Source: Dichotomicrobium thermohalophilum
GTDB taxonomy: Bacteria; Pseudomonadota; Alphaproteobacteria; Rhizobiales; Rhodomicrobiaceae
Length of the DNA stretch: 64,000 bases
Direction: 5' to 3'
NCBI RefSeq assembly: GCF_003550175.1
Contig: NZ_QXDF01000002.1
Span: 124,001-188,000, forward strand
A program made the translations under genes and the position numbers. Of this stretch, positions 46,098-54,886 are shown piece by piece; the first letter of the stretch is position 1, and every line of letters begins with the position of its first letter. The notes under the pieces are model-generated. The model did not search any database. It saw only the letters and a list, made by a program, of their open reading frames with translations, and was not told the origin of the DNA.

Positions 46098-46916
46098 ATG
46101 ACTGGATCAGAGACGAACGCAGAGGCCTCGGCAGCATACTACGACGACGCGAATGTCGCAGAGTTTTACCGTCTCTTCTGGGGTGGAAGCGATATTCACA
46201 TTGGCCGGTACGACAGCGGCGACGAAAGCATTGCCGACGCCTCGGCGGCGATGACGCGTTATCTCATCGGGCTGGCAGGTCTGGACGAAGGGGACAAGGT
46301 ACTGGATATCGCCTGCGGCTATGGCGGCACATTGAGAATGCTGGCGCACATGGGATGTAAGCCGAACGGCATAGACATCTCCTCGGTCTGCGTGGACGAA
46401 GCACGCAGGGCGAATGCCGAACAGGGCCTTGCCGACAGGATCGACGCCGTGGTTGGCGATTTTCATGACATCCCCGTTGAGGCTGACAGTTGGGATGCTG
46501 TGATTTGCCAGGACTCGCTAATTCATTCGACCGATCGCCCGCGGGTGTTCTCGGAGGTCTTCCGGGTCCTGCGTCCCGGCGGCATTTTCGCGTTTTCCGA
46601 CATCATGACAGCAGAGGGCGCCGACCTCGAACTTGTGAACCAGGCTTTCGAGCGGTTGGGCGTCAAAGGAGGGGCGACGCCGCGGGACTATAAGGACATG
46701 GCGGTTGCGGCGGGCTTTCAGGTCACCCACGCCGAAGAACGGCCGGCCGATATTCGAACCCACTATGACAAGCTGGCCGAACAGCTTGCGGGGTCGGACA
46801 CAGGGCTTGCAGCCGAGACGGCGAAGAAAATCGCCGCAAGCATAGGGCGGTGGCAGAAGGCGCTCCATGGCGGTCACATTACGTGGGCCTGTTTCATTGC
46901 GAGAAAGCCGGGGTGA
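46098..46916 (+). CDS. SAM-dependent methyltransferase, sarcosine/dimethylglycine N-methyltransferase-like
   Basis: Class I methyltransferase of 272 residues. The N-terminal AEFYRLFWGGSDIHIGRYDS is characteristic of the SDMT/GSMT-type betaine-forming enzymes, as is YLIGLAGLDEGDKVLDIACGYGG (SAM motif I, near residue 75), GDFHDIPVEADSWDAVICQD and HSTDRPRVFSEVFRVLRPGG. SDMT methylates sarcosine and dimethylglycine to glycine betaine. The partner GSMT is not in the window, so the substrate is an inference; related enzymes act on other small amines. It stands alone and converges on the acyl-CoA ligase gene. Confidence 0.75.
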   Translation: MTGSETNAEASAAYYDDANVAEFYRLFWGGSDIHIGRYDSGDESIADASAAMTRYLIGLAGLDEGDKVLDIACGYGGTLRMLAHMGCKPNGIDISSVCVDEARRANAEQGLADRIDAVVGDFHDIPVEADSWDAVICQDSLIHSTDRPRVFSEVFRVLRPGGIFAFSDIMTAEGADLELVNQAFERLGVKGGATPRDYKDMAVAAGFQVTHAEERPADIRTHYDKLAEQLAGSDTGLAAETAKKIAASIGRWQKALHGGHITWACFIARKPG

Positions 46917-47204
46917 TCTGCCCCAGATAGCGATATCAGGGCCCGCACCTGAACAAGAGGTATTCCGACGACCGCTCAAATGCTCCACTGCCCGCAGCGG
47001 ACGCGTGGCCACCGACGAGGCTTCAGAACGCCGCCTTGGTCGGCACCTTCTTGCTCTTGGCTGCACCGGCGGAGCACCAGGCGCGCTCCGTCAAACCTTT
47101 GCCCGGCTCACGTGACACTCCGTGCGGCTTTGAGAGTTCCGCGGCCCGTAACGATATAGTCTCAGATTCCTTTCTGAGGAAACATCTGCCCCAAGTGAGA
47201 GGAA

Positions 47205-48863
47205 CTATGAAGCATTGCTCTGCATTTCTCGCGCAATATCTTTTGCCTTCTCCCGCAATGCAAATTTCTGAATCTTGCCGGTCGATGTTCTCGGGATGGG
47301 GGTGAACAAAAACCTGTCAGGGACTTTGTAAGAGGCCAACTGCTCGCGGCACCACTGGCGGAGATCATCGGCGTCAGCCTGCTCTCCGGCAGCAAGTTCT
47401 ATGAAGGCGCACGGTCTTTCGCCCCACTTGTCATCGGGCATCGCCACGACTGCCGCAACCGCGACCGCCGGATGCCGATAAAGCGCTTCCTCGACTTCTA
47501 TGGAGGAAATATTCTCCCCGCCCGAGATGATGATATCCTTTGATCTGTCCTTGAGCTGGATGTAACCGTCGGGATGGATCACCCCGAGATCGCCAGAGTG
47601 AAACCAGCCGCCGGCGAAGGCCTTTTGCGTCGCCTCGGCGTCGCGGAAATATCCCTTCATCACGACGTTTCCGCGGAACATGACCTCGCCGAGGGTTTCC
47701 CCGTCACGTGGCACAGCGGTCATGGTTTCCGGGTCCAGAACGTCCAGTTGCTCCAGCGGCAGATACCGAACCCCCTGGCGGGATTTCAGCGTGGCCTGCT
47801 CGGCCGCAGGTCGTGCTGACCAGTCCTGATGCCAGTCGTTGACCACCGCCGGGCCGTAGGTTTCCGTCAGGCCATAGAGGTGGGTCACGTCAAATCCGGC
47901 GGTATTCATGTCCGCCAGAAGCTTTTCCGGGGGCGGCGCGGCGGCGGTGAAGAACTGTACGGTACGCTCAAGATCCCGTTTGACCGCATCGGGCGCCGAG
48001 ATGATCAGGGACATGACAACCGGCGCGCCGCACAGATGGGTCACGCTCTCGTCCGCAAGCGCCGCCCAGATGGGCTCGGCCCGCACCTGACGCAGGCAAA
48101 CATGGGTCCCGATGATGGCGGACAGCGTCCAGGGGAAGCACCAGCCGTTGCAGTGAAACATCGGCAGGGTCCAGAGGTAGACCGCATGTTTCTCCATCGA
48201 CGTGGTCAGCGCGTTACCCTGCGCCAGCAGGTACGCACCCCGGTGATGGCACACCACGCCCTTCGGGTTCCCGGTCGTGCCGGAGGTGTAGTTGATCGAG
48301 ATCGCGTCCCACTCATCTTCCGGCATCAGCCATGCGAAGTCCGGGTCACCGCCAGACAGGAACGCCTCGTAATCGACGGCTCCAGCGGATGTCTCCGGTC
48401 CCGCATATTCCGGGTCATCATACTGGATCAGAGCAGGCGCGACGGATGCCAGCGCGAGCGCTTCCTTCGCCAGCGGCATGAATTCACGGTCGACGATCAG
48501 CACTCTGGACATCGCGTGATCAAGCTGAAACGCGACGGTGCCGGCATCCAGGCGGGTGTTGATCGAATGCAGGACGGCTCCGGACATGGGCACGCCGTAG
48601 TGGCACTCCAGCATCGCCGGGGTGTTCGCCAGCAATACGGATACGGTATGCCCCCGTCCGATGCCGCATTGCTGCGCCAGGGCAGAAGCAAGCTGCCGCG
48701 AGCGCGCGTAGAACGCCGCATAGCTGCGCCGCAAACCGCCGTGAACGATCGCTGTGTGATCAGGAAAGACGCTTGCCGCGCGCTCAAGGAAAGTCAGCGG
48801 GGTCAGAGGCTGGAAATTGGCCGGATTGCGATCCAGGTCGGTGTTGTAGGGATTTGCCGGCAT
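47205..48863 (-). CDS. Acyl-CoA synthetase, AMP-binding (DmdB/ACSM-like)
   Basis: ANL-superfamily ligase of 552 residues that activates a carboxylic acid to its acyl-CoA with ATP. Motifs: A3 YTSGTTGNPKGVVCHHRG near residue 200, YGLTETYGP near 315, GGWFHSGDLGVIHPDGYIQL near 423, the hinge KDRSKDIIISGGENISSIEVE, and the A10 lysine in RTSTGKIQKFALR near 530. This subgroup includes 3-methylmercaptopropionyl-CoA ligase DmdB and medium-chain acid ligases. Operon position downstream of a DmdA-like gene makes DmdB plausible, but the sequence alone does not settle it. Its start is four bases after the crotonase stop. Confidence 0.9.
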   Translation of the reverse strand: MPANPYNTDLDRNPANFQPLTPLTFLERAASVFPDHTAIVHGGLRRSYAAFYARSRQLASALAQQCGIGRGHTVSVLLANTPAMLECHYGVPMSGAVLHSINTRLDAGTVAFQLDHAMSRVLIVDREFMPLAKEALALASVAPALIQYDDPEYAGPETSAGAVDYEAFLSGGDPDFAWLMPEDEWDAISINYTSGTTGNPKGVVCHHRGAYLLAQGNALTTSMEKHAVYLWTLPMFHCNGWCFPWTLSAIIGTHVCLRQVRAEPIWAALADESVTHLCGAPVVMSLIISAPDAVKRDLERTVQFFTAAAPPPEKLLADMNTAGFDVTHLYGLTETYGPAVVNDWHQDWSARPAAEQATLKSRQGVRYLPLEQLDVLDPETMTAVPRDGETLGEVMFRGNVVMKGYFRDAEATQKAFAGGWFHSGDLGVIHPDGYIQLKDRSKDIIISGGENISSIEVEEALYRHPAVAVAAVVAMPDDKWGERPCAFIELAAGEQADADDLRQWCREQLASYKVPDRFLFTPIPRTSTGKIQKFALREKAKDIAREMQSNAS

Positions 48864-48867
48864 GAGA

Positions 48868-49668
48868 TTATGAATCCTGCCACTGGGGCGCGCGTTTCTC
48901 GATGAAGGCGCCGATGCCCTCCTCGGCGTCGCGGGCCAGCATATTCTCGACCATCACGTTGGACGCGTAATCATATGCCGCGGCCAGGTCCATCTCGCGC
49001 TGCGCGTAGAAGGCTTTTTTCCCGGTAGCGAGCGTCATGCTGGATTTCGACGCGATCTTGCGCGCCATCTCCATGGCGGTCTCGGTAAGGTCGTCGGGCG
49101 CGACAGCCCGGTTCACCAGCCCGATCTCGGCCGCGCGGTGCGCAGAGGTCATATCGCCGGTGAGGAGCATCTCCATGGCATGCTTGCCAGCGACGTTGCG
49201 CGACAGGGCGACCATCGGGGTGGAGCAGAACAGACCAATATGCACGCCCGGCGTGCTGAACTGCGCCGTATCCGCCGCCACGGCGAGATCGCAACTCGCA
49301 ACGAGCTGACACCCCGCAGCGGTCGCTACGCCCGCAACCTCGGCAATGACGGGTTTGGGGCAATTCACAATCCCCTGCATGACGCTGGAGCATTGCGCCA
49401 TGACTTTTGTGAAATACGCCCGTCCACCGTCAGGAGCGTCGCGACCGGCCGTCATTTCCTTGAGGTCGTGCCCCGCACAGAAGGCCGGCCCGTTCGCGGC
49501 CAGCACGATCACGCGGACCGTTGGGTCGTCGCCAGCCTCGGCGAAGGTGGCGCCCAATTGCTCAAGCATCGCTGCGGACAACGCATTGCGCCGCGCTGCA
49601 TCGTTCAGGGTGAGACGCAGAACGCCGTTATTGTCCAGATCGCGCAGCAGAATGTCGCTCGCTTCCAT
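48868..49668 (-). CDS. Crotonase-superfamily protein, ECHDC3-like, lacking both hydratase glutamates
   Basis: 266-residue crotonase-fold protein. The CoA-binding FCAGHDLKEM and the oxyanion-hole GVATAAGCQLVASCDLAVAA are intact. Where enoyl-CoA hydratases have catalytic Glu in GCELA and PEIxxG, this protein reads GCQL and TPGVHIG, so both acids are missing. The full pattern (GCQLVASCD, STPGVHIGLFCSTP) is that of ECHDC3-type proteins. Hydration of an enoyl-CoA, and therefore a DmdD role, is doubtful; another CoA reaction or a regulatory role is more likely. The ATG at 49668 is preferred over 49689. It is third in the dmdA-like operon. Confidence 0.85.
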   Translation of the reverse strand: MEASDILLRDLDNNGVLRLTLNDAARRNALSAAMLEQLGATFAEAGDDPTVRVIVLAANGPAFCAGHDLKEMTAGRDAPDGGRAYFTKVMAQCSSVMQGIVNCPKPVIAEVAGVATAAGCQLVASCDLAVAADTAQFSTPGVHIGLFCSTPMVALSRNVAGKHAMEMLLTGDMTSAHRAAEIGLVNRAVAPDDLTETAMEMARKIASKSSMTLATGKKAFYAQREMDLAAAYDYASNVMVENMLARDAEEGIGAFIEKRAPQWQDS

Positions 49669-49685
49669 TGGCCCTGTTCCTTTCT

Positions 49686-50141
49686 TCAATCGGAAACAAT
49701 GTTGATCTCGACGCCGTCTGCGAGCGTGTTGGCGATGAAGCAGTAGCGATGCGCCCTGTCCTGCATCTGTTCCAACTCGGCTGGATCGACCGTAAAGCCT
49801 GTGTCAAAACGCACGACCGGATGCAGGTCTATGCGCGTCACCGACATCTGACCCATGGTATTCTTTCCGAGATGGGCGACAGCACGATCACGATAGCTCG
49901 CCACTGGCCAGCCGGCTTTGGCGGCAAGGGCCAGGAACGTCATCATGTGGCAGCTGGACAGCGCCGATGCCAATGCTTGTTCCGGATTGGTGTGGCCGGG
50001 GTCCCCGCCCCAATCGGGGGCAGCGTCGACGCGCACGTCATGGCTGTCGTTATATTCGACAGTGTGTGCATTGGAATATTTGCCTGTCTTCAGTTCAGGC
50101 TCTGTGCGCTGCCAGTGCAGCTCGATAGAAAGCTCGGACAT
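49686..50141 (-). CDS. OsmC family protein
   Basis: 151-residue OsmC/Ohr-fold protein. The conserved NPEQALASALSSCHMMTFLALAAKAG near residue 55 contains the peroxidatic Cys, but the second redox Cys of Ohr (near the C-terminus) appears only as YCFIAN, so the protein fits the OsmC-like rather than the Ohr branch. It lies between the dmdA-like gene (26 bases) and the crotonase (17 bases), suggesting detoxification of peroxide or a reactive sulfur or acryloyl product of that pathway. Confidence 0.88.
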   Translation of the reverse strand: MSELSIELHWQRTEPELKTGKYSNAHTVEYNDSHDVRVDAAPDWGGDPGHTNPEQALASALSSCHMMTFLALAAKAGWPVASYRDRAVAHLGKNTMGQMSVTRIDLHPVVRFDTGFTVDPAELEQMQDRAHRYCFIANTLADGVEINIVSD

Positions 50142-50167
50142 TTTGGGCTCGAATCTGGTTGATATGA

Positions 50168-51310
50168 TCAGGCGGCGGCCAGTTTCTTCTTCGGGTCGAA
50201 GAATGGCCGTTCCACGACCGTGGCTTGAACGGCCCCATCCGGCATGGATACCTCGACTCCCGCACCGATGTGGGCATACGCCACGGCGACCATTGCCAGG
50301 GCGATGTTCTGTTGGAGACGGGGGGAATAGACCGCGGATGTGACCTTGCCGATCGTGCTGCCGTCCTTGCTGACAGGCCAGAAGGTGGTGTTTGGTCGCC
50401 TGAGCGGTTCGCCTGAAATGCGCAAGCCGACCTGTTTGCGGCTGACCCCGTTTTCCCGAATGCGGCGCAAGGCGGCCTTCCCAATGAAGTCGGCCTCCAT
50501 GTCGAGGTCAACCAGGCGGTCCAGCCCAAGCTCGTAAGGGTTCGTGTGGATGTCTGCATCGGCATGATAGGACAGCATCGCGCCTTCGATGCGGCGGATG
50601 GTCGAGGTGTGGCCAGGTTGCAAGCCGAAGGGTCTCCCGGCCGCCATGATCTTTTCCCACAACTCGTCACCGCGCGCGCTGTCCCGCAGGTAGAGCTCAT
50701 AACCCAGTTCGCTCGACCAGCCGGTGCGCGAGACGACCAGCGGAATGCCGTCCAGTTCGACCTCGCGCAGCCAGTAATAGCGCAGGTCCATGATGCTCTC
50801 TCCAAAGAGCACTCTCATGATTTGCCCGGATTTCGGACCTTGCAACTGGAGTGGCGAAACGTCCGGTTCCCGGATCGTGACATCCAGGCCCGAATGCACG
50901 GCCACGCCCTGCGCCCACAGCAGGATGTCGCTGTCGGCAAGGGATAGCCAGAAATGGTTTTCACCGAGCCGCAACAGCACCGGATCGTTCAGGATGCCGC
51001 CGTCCGCGTTGGTGATGAGAACATATTTGCATTGCCCGACGCGCAGCTTCGACAGATCGCGCGGTGTCAGAAGCTGCGTGAATTTGGCCGCATCCGGCCC
51101 CGTGATCTCGACCTGCCGCTCCACGGCCACGTCGCACAGGATCGCGGTATTCACGAGGTTCCAGAAGTTCTGTTCCGGATCCCCGAAATCGCGCGGGATA
51201 TACATGTGGTTATAAACCGAAAACCCTTGGGCGCCCCAGCGGACGGTCGCGTCGAAATAGGGGGACTTGCGGATCTGCGTGCCGAAGCCGAAGGAATCTG
51301 ACTGGGTCAT
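50168..51310 (-). CDS. dmdA: DmdA-like tetrahydrofolate-dependent methyltransferase (GcvT family)
   Basis: 380-residue protein of the GcvT/DmdA family, which transfers a methyl group to THF; DmdA demethylates dimethylsulfoniopropionate to methylmercaptopropionate. Matches to DmdA style include SVYNHMYIPRDFGDPEQNFW, CDVAVERQVEITGPDAAKF, WLSLADSDILLWAQGVAVHS, EPDVSPLQLQGPKSGQIM, SRTGWSSELGYELYL, TIRRIEGAMLSY and TSAVYSPRLQQNIALAMV. It differs from the SAR11 and roseobacter proteins near the YHADADIHTNPYELGLDRLV segment, so it may act on another methylated osmolyte. The ATG at 51310 is used; 51328 is possible. First gene of the four-gene operon, 161 bases after lrp. Confidence 0.7.
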   Translation of the reverse strand: MTQSDSFGFGTQIRKSPYFDATVRWGAQGFSVYNHMYIPRDFGDPEQNFWNLVNTAILCDVAVERQVEITGPDAAKFTQLLTPRDLSKLRVGQCKYVLITNADGGILNDPVLLRLGENHFWLSLADSDILLWAQGVAVHSGLDVTIREPDVSPLQLQGPKSGQIMRVLFGESIMDLRYYWLREVELDGIPLVVSRTGWSSELGYELYLRDSARGDELWEKIMAAGRPFGLQPGHTSTIRRIEGAMLSYHADADIHTNPYELGLDRLVDLDMEADFIGKAALRRIRENGVSRKQVGLRISGEPLRRPNTTFWPVSKDGSTIGKVTSAVYSPRLQQNIALAMVAVAYAHIGAGVEVSMPDGAVQATVVERPFFDPKKKLAAA

Positions 51311-51471
51311 GTCGTTCGCCCTTACCAATCGGCGGGGTCAGAGTGCCGTGGACTATCTCAGTAATGGCGAAGAATAACGCCCCAGGCGCCTTATAGCGGA
51401 CTAAAGACAAACGGCGCGAAGACTAAACAGGCCATTATGGAAGGCGAGACAGGCCGCTCGGTCGCGTCCGT

Positions 51472-51963
51472 CTATGGGGCGGCCGTCGCGACCAGCTTGG
51501 CAAGGTTGGGGTGACCGGCCTTGATCTGCCGCGTGGCGATGTAGGTCATGTACCTGTCGATGCCGAGATCAGCCGAGAGCAGCGTGTCCATGAGGTTTTG
51601 GAAGTCCGGCAGTCCAGGGACGACCACCTTCATGACGTAATCCATGCCGCCGCCCGTGGCCATACATTCGGTAATTTCGTCCAGGTCCCGGATGTAGGCC
51701 TCGAACTTGTCAAAGTCCGATTTGCGATGTTGCCGCAAGGCGACAGTCACCACGACTTGTGTGAAGTCCACGATCCGATCGAGGGCGAGGTCAGCATGGT
51801 ATCCGCGTATGAAACCCGCCGCCTTCAATTTGTCCAGACGGGCCCAACACGGCGTGGGCGACAGATTGACGATCTCGGCCAGCTTGGTCTTGCTCAGTTG
51901 GCCATGCTTCTGGATGGCGGCAAGGATACGAATATCGGCTGCATCAAGGCCGGATTTTCTCAT
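51472..51963 (-). CDS. Lrp/AsnC family transcriptional regulator
   Basis: 163-residue regulator with an N-terminal helix-turn-helix (about 5-60: LDAADIRILAAIQKHGQLSKTKLAEIVNLSPTP is split here into LDAADIRILAAI and LAEIVNLSPTPCWARLDKLK) and a C-terminal RAM/AsnC ligand-binding domain (about 70-150; ECMATGGGMDYVMKVVVPGL). The start at 51963 gives the family's RKSGLDAAD; an 11-codon extension upstream is unsupported. It lies directly upstream of the dmdA-like operon on the same strand with its own 161-base gap, so it likely regulates that operon. Confidence 0.9.
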   Translation of the reverse strand: MRKSGLDAADIRILAAIQKHGQLSKTKLAEIVNLSPTPCWARLDKLKAAGFIRGYHADLALDRIVDFTQVVVTVALRQHRKSDFDKFEAYIRDLDEITECMATGGGMDYVMKVVVPGLPDFQNLMDTLLSADLGIDRYMTYIATRQIKAGHPNLAKLVATAAP

Positions 51964-52306
51964 ACGTGCCCCCTTTCCGGGAGATGCTGAAGACACAACC
52001 GAGCCTGTTCACCCAAGACTCGCCTTGCCCAGGAAGGAGCAGGCTCTTGAACAATCCGGTATTCTGCAACGGCTTTTGGCTGATCGCGATCACAGAACGG
52101 CTGCGTTGAAGCTTTATGGTGTCTGGCAATCAGATGGCCAAAATTTTACGCAATGTGATCCGCCGCTCAAAGCGGTACCAGTTGCCACTACAGCATCGCC
52201 AACGAGCGATGGGTGAGCGTGCATATTCGGCTCAGTGAAAGAAGCCGGTGTCGGCTGCGGGCCCCGGTGCCGGTCTCAAGTCTTCCAACACCCGGGCAAT
52301 CCTTGA

Positions 52307-52798
52307 GTTTCGTTCCTGACCACCGGTGTCGAACAGATCACGCTTGTCCTGAAGCAAGCCGCGGCGCAGCAGCTCGGGCATCGCATCATCACGACGGGCG
52401 GCTCTTCCTCTCCGAGCCAGCTCATCGACCAGGCCGGTCCGGCCGCGAACGGCTCGTATCATCTCCTGTTCTTCGCGCCCTGGTTCCCGGAAACCGCGCC
52501 GAACCCCGAGGTGGCGAAGAAGTTCGTCGAAGCCTGGAACGCCAAGGACTACAACTTTGCCGGCCTGACCGAAGGCTTCCGCGGCTATGACGGCATCATG
52601 ACGATTGCTGCCGGCATCGAGGCCGCTGGCAAAGCCGAGCCCAAGGCAATCCAGGAAGCGCTTTGGGGCGTCGAGGTCGATGGCGTGAACGGCGATATCT
52701 CGTTCATCAAGCAGGGGCCGGAGGGCTGCGAAAGCGGTCAGAACGTTCCGAACGTCTACATCGTGAAGATCGAAGACGGCGAGGTCACCAAGCCATAG
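52307..52798 (+). pseudogene. Truncated branched-chain-type ABC substrate-binding protein gene (livK-like)
   Basis: Only the C-terminal 160 residues or so of a protein normally near 390 are present. TGVEQITLVLKQAAAQQLGH leads into IITTGGSSSPSQLIDQAGPA, YHLLFFAPWFPETAPNPEVA, GYDGIMTIAAGIEAAGKAEP and QNVPNVYIVKIEDGEV, the second lobe of a periplasmic binding protein. The frame is closed upstream by TGA at 52304-52306 and no signal peptide or first lobe is found in 51997-52306. It has no start codon of its own before the GTG at 52511. It sits in the normal place of livK, directly before livHMGF, so the transporter seems to have lost its local receptor. A CCCGGG-type hairpin lies at about 52814-52833. 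Confidence 0.85.
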
Positions 52799-52955
52799 CG
52801 AGAAGTAGGCGGCCCGGGTCTCGTGCCCGGGTCGTCCTTCGCGCTTCAGGCGGTCCGACGTCAACGAATCTTATCGGGCTGAAGTTTCCTTTCCACCATG
52901 CAAGACGGGCACGGGATCAAGGGCCGGCGTCCTTGCATCAACATGAGGCGCTGAC

Positions 52956-53828
52956 GTGGATCAGCTACTGCAGCACCTGCTGAACGCGGTCGTTCTCGGC
53001 GGAACCTATGCTCTCCTGGGCATCGGCCTGACGCTGATTTTCGGCATCATGCGCGTGGTGAACTTCACGCACGGCGAGCTGTACACTTTCGGCGCGTACA
53101 TGATGTTCATGTTCGTGATGTCGATCGGCGTGAATTTCTTTCTCGCGCTGGTGCTCGCCGTCCTGCTGGGCATGCTGCTTGGCGCGGCCATCGAGATCAC
53201 GCTGTTGCGGCCCATTCGCGGGGCCGACATCGACACCACCATGCTTGTGATGATCGGTGCCTGGATCGCGCTTCAGAATACCGAGCAGTGGGTGTGGACC
53301 GGTATTGCGAAGTCGATCGATACCCCGTTTCCGGCCGAGCCGCTCGTCATCGGACCCGTGTCGGTGGCGTGGAGCCGCGTCTTCGTGATCGTGGTTGCGG
53401 TCGCCCTCATCATCGGGACTTATCTGCTCATTAATCGGACCAAGCTCGGACAGGCCATGCGCGCCACCTTTCAGGACCCCGAGACGGCCGCGCTCATGGG
53501 CGTGAAGATCAATCGCGTCTATACGGCGACCTTTGCTCTCGGCTCCGGCCTTGCGGCGGCGGCGGGCTCTCTGCTTGGGCCTGTCTTCGTTGTCTACCCG
53601 ACAATGGGCGATCTGGCCGCGCTCAAGTCCTTCGCCATCGTCATCCTTGGCGGCTTGGGCAACCTGGTCGGCGCGACCATCGGCGGCTTTATCCTTGCCT
53701 TCATGGAAGAACTCGGGGCCGGTTACGTGTCTTCGGGCTACCGTGACGCCATGGGCTTCCTGCTCATCATTCTGATCCTGTTGTTCAAGCCGACAGGGCT
53801 GTTTGCACAGAAGGAGCGGATCGGGTGA
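52956..53828 (+). CDS. livH: Branched-chain-type amino acid ABC transporter permease LivH
   Basis: Inner-membrane permease, 290 residues, about eight helices. It starts with GTG, with GAGG eight bases before. LNAVVLGGTYALLGIGLTLIFGIMRVVNFTHGELYTFGAY and FGIMRVVNFTHGEL are classic LivH N-terminal blocks; MRATFQDPETAALMGVKINR is the cytoplasmic coupling loop. Overlap with livM is four bases (GTGA). Substrates of this family range from branched-chain amino acids to urea and short amides; nothing in the sequence fixes it here. Confidence 0.94.
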   Translation: MDQLLQHLLNAVVLGGTYALLGIGLTLIFGIMRVVNFTHGELYTFGAYMMFMFVMSIGVNFFLALVLAVLLGMLLGAAIEITLLRPIRGADIDTTMLVMIGAWIALQNTEQWVWTGIAKSIDTPFPAEPLVIGPVSVAWSRVFVIVVAVALIIGTYLLINRTKLGQAMRATFQDPETAALMGVKINRVYTATFALGSGLAAAAGSLLGPVFVVYPTMGDLAALKSFAIVILGGLGNLVGATIGGFILAFMEELGAGYVSSGYRDAMGFLLIILILLFKPTGLFAQKERIG

Positions 53829-54886
53829 AATACGTCGTCAACGGCCTGCTGATCGCCTTCCTGTTCTCCATCCCGCTGTGGCTGGACAACCTGTATTATC
53901 TGCACATCCTGATCTCGACAGGCATCTTCATCATCGCGGCGATGAGCCTGAACCTGCTGCTGGGCTACACCGGGCAGCTCAGCCTCGGCCATGTCGCGTT
54001 CTTCGGCATCGGCGCCTATACCAGCGCCCTGATATCCCTCGGCTTCGACCTGCGGATCTCCGATACGTACACCTACGTGTTCGATCCCAAGCCGGTCTGG
54101 TTCGCCATGCTTTGCGGCATCCTCGTCGCCGCGTTCTTCGGCTGGCTTATCGGAAAGCTGTCCTTCAAGGTCCGCGGCGCCTACTTCGTCATCGTCACGA
54201 TCAGCTTTGCCGAAGTGACGCGCCTCGTCGCGCTCAACTGGGTCGACCTGACGGAGGGGCCGATGGCGCTGAACAACATACCGCCCGTTTCGCTGTCCAT
54301 CCCCGGCGTCTGGAGCATGACCTTCTGGCAGAAAGAGCCGAACTACTACCTCGTGCTGGTTTTCTGCATCATCGCGTATTTCATCATCTACCGGCTTGTG
54401 AATTCCCGCGCCGGGCGTGCCATGGTCGCGCTGCGCGAAAACGAGCCCCTCGCGACCTCCGTGGGCGTGGACGTCACGAAATATCTTGTGCTGGCGACGG
54501 TTGTCGCCGCCGGTCTCGCGGGCGCCGCCGGCGGGCTTTACACGCACTATGTCCGGATCGTCGATCCCGATGTGTTCCTGTTCATCTACACCGTCACGAT
54601 GGTCATCATGGTCATCACCGGCGGGAAGGGGACACTTGCCGGTCCGGTTGTCGGAGGCCTGATCTTCGGGATCCTGCCGGAGGTGCTCCGTGAGTTCGCC
54701 GCGCCGGAGGTCCAGTGGATCATCTACGGCATCCTGATGATCCTGGTGGTCTTCTTCCTGCCGCAGGGGATCGCGCCCGCCGCGGTCTCGGCCTGGAAAC
54801 GCTTGATGTCGATCTTCCGGTCTCAGGAAAGCGCCTCGCCAGGCGGCGCGCTCACCGAACAAGGTGGAGAAAGGGCGGGTCAATGA
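53825..54886 (+). CDS. livM: Branched-chain-type amino acid ABC transporter permease LivM
   Basis: Second permease, 353 residues with about ten helices. Starts with GTG overlapping the livH stop. The motifs LNLLLGYTGQLSLGHVAFFGIGAY near residue 42 and MVALRENEPLATSVGVDVTKY (coupling loop) near 200 define LivM. The hydrophilic C-terminal tail of about 35 residues ends with EQGGERAGQ. Overlaps livG by four bases. Confidence 0.94.
   Translation: MKYVVNGLLIAFLFSIPLWLDNLYYLHILISTGIFIIAAMSLNLLLGYTGQLSLGHVAFFGIGAYTSALISLGFDLRISDTYTYVFDPKPVWFAMLCGILVAAFFGWLIGKLSFKVRGAYFVIVTISFAEVTRLVALNWVDLTEGPMALNNIPPVSLSIPGVWSMTFWQKEPNYYLVLVFCIIAYFIIYRLVNSRAGRAMVALRENEPLATSVGVDVTKYLVLATVVAAGLAGAAGGLYTHYVRIVDPDVFLFIYTVTMVIMVITGGKGTLAGPVVGGLIFGILPEVLREFAAPEVQWIIYGILMILVVFFLPQGIAPAAVSAWKRLMSIFRSQESASPGGALTEQGGERAGQ

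Noticed and set aside
48868-49668. Calling the crotonase dmdD (methylthioacryloyl-CoA hydratase)
   Set aside because: Both catalytic glutamates are missing and the motifs fit ECHDC3-type proteins.
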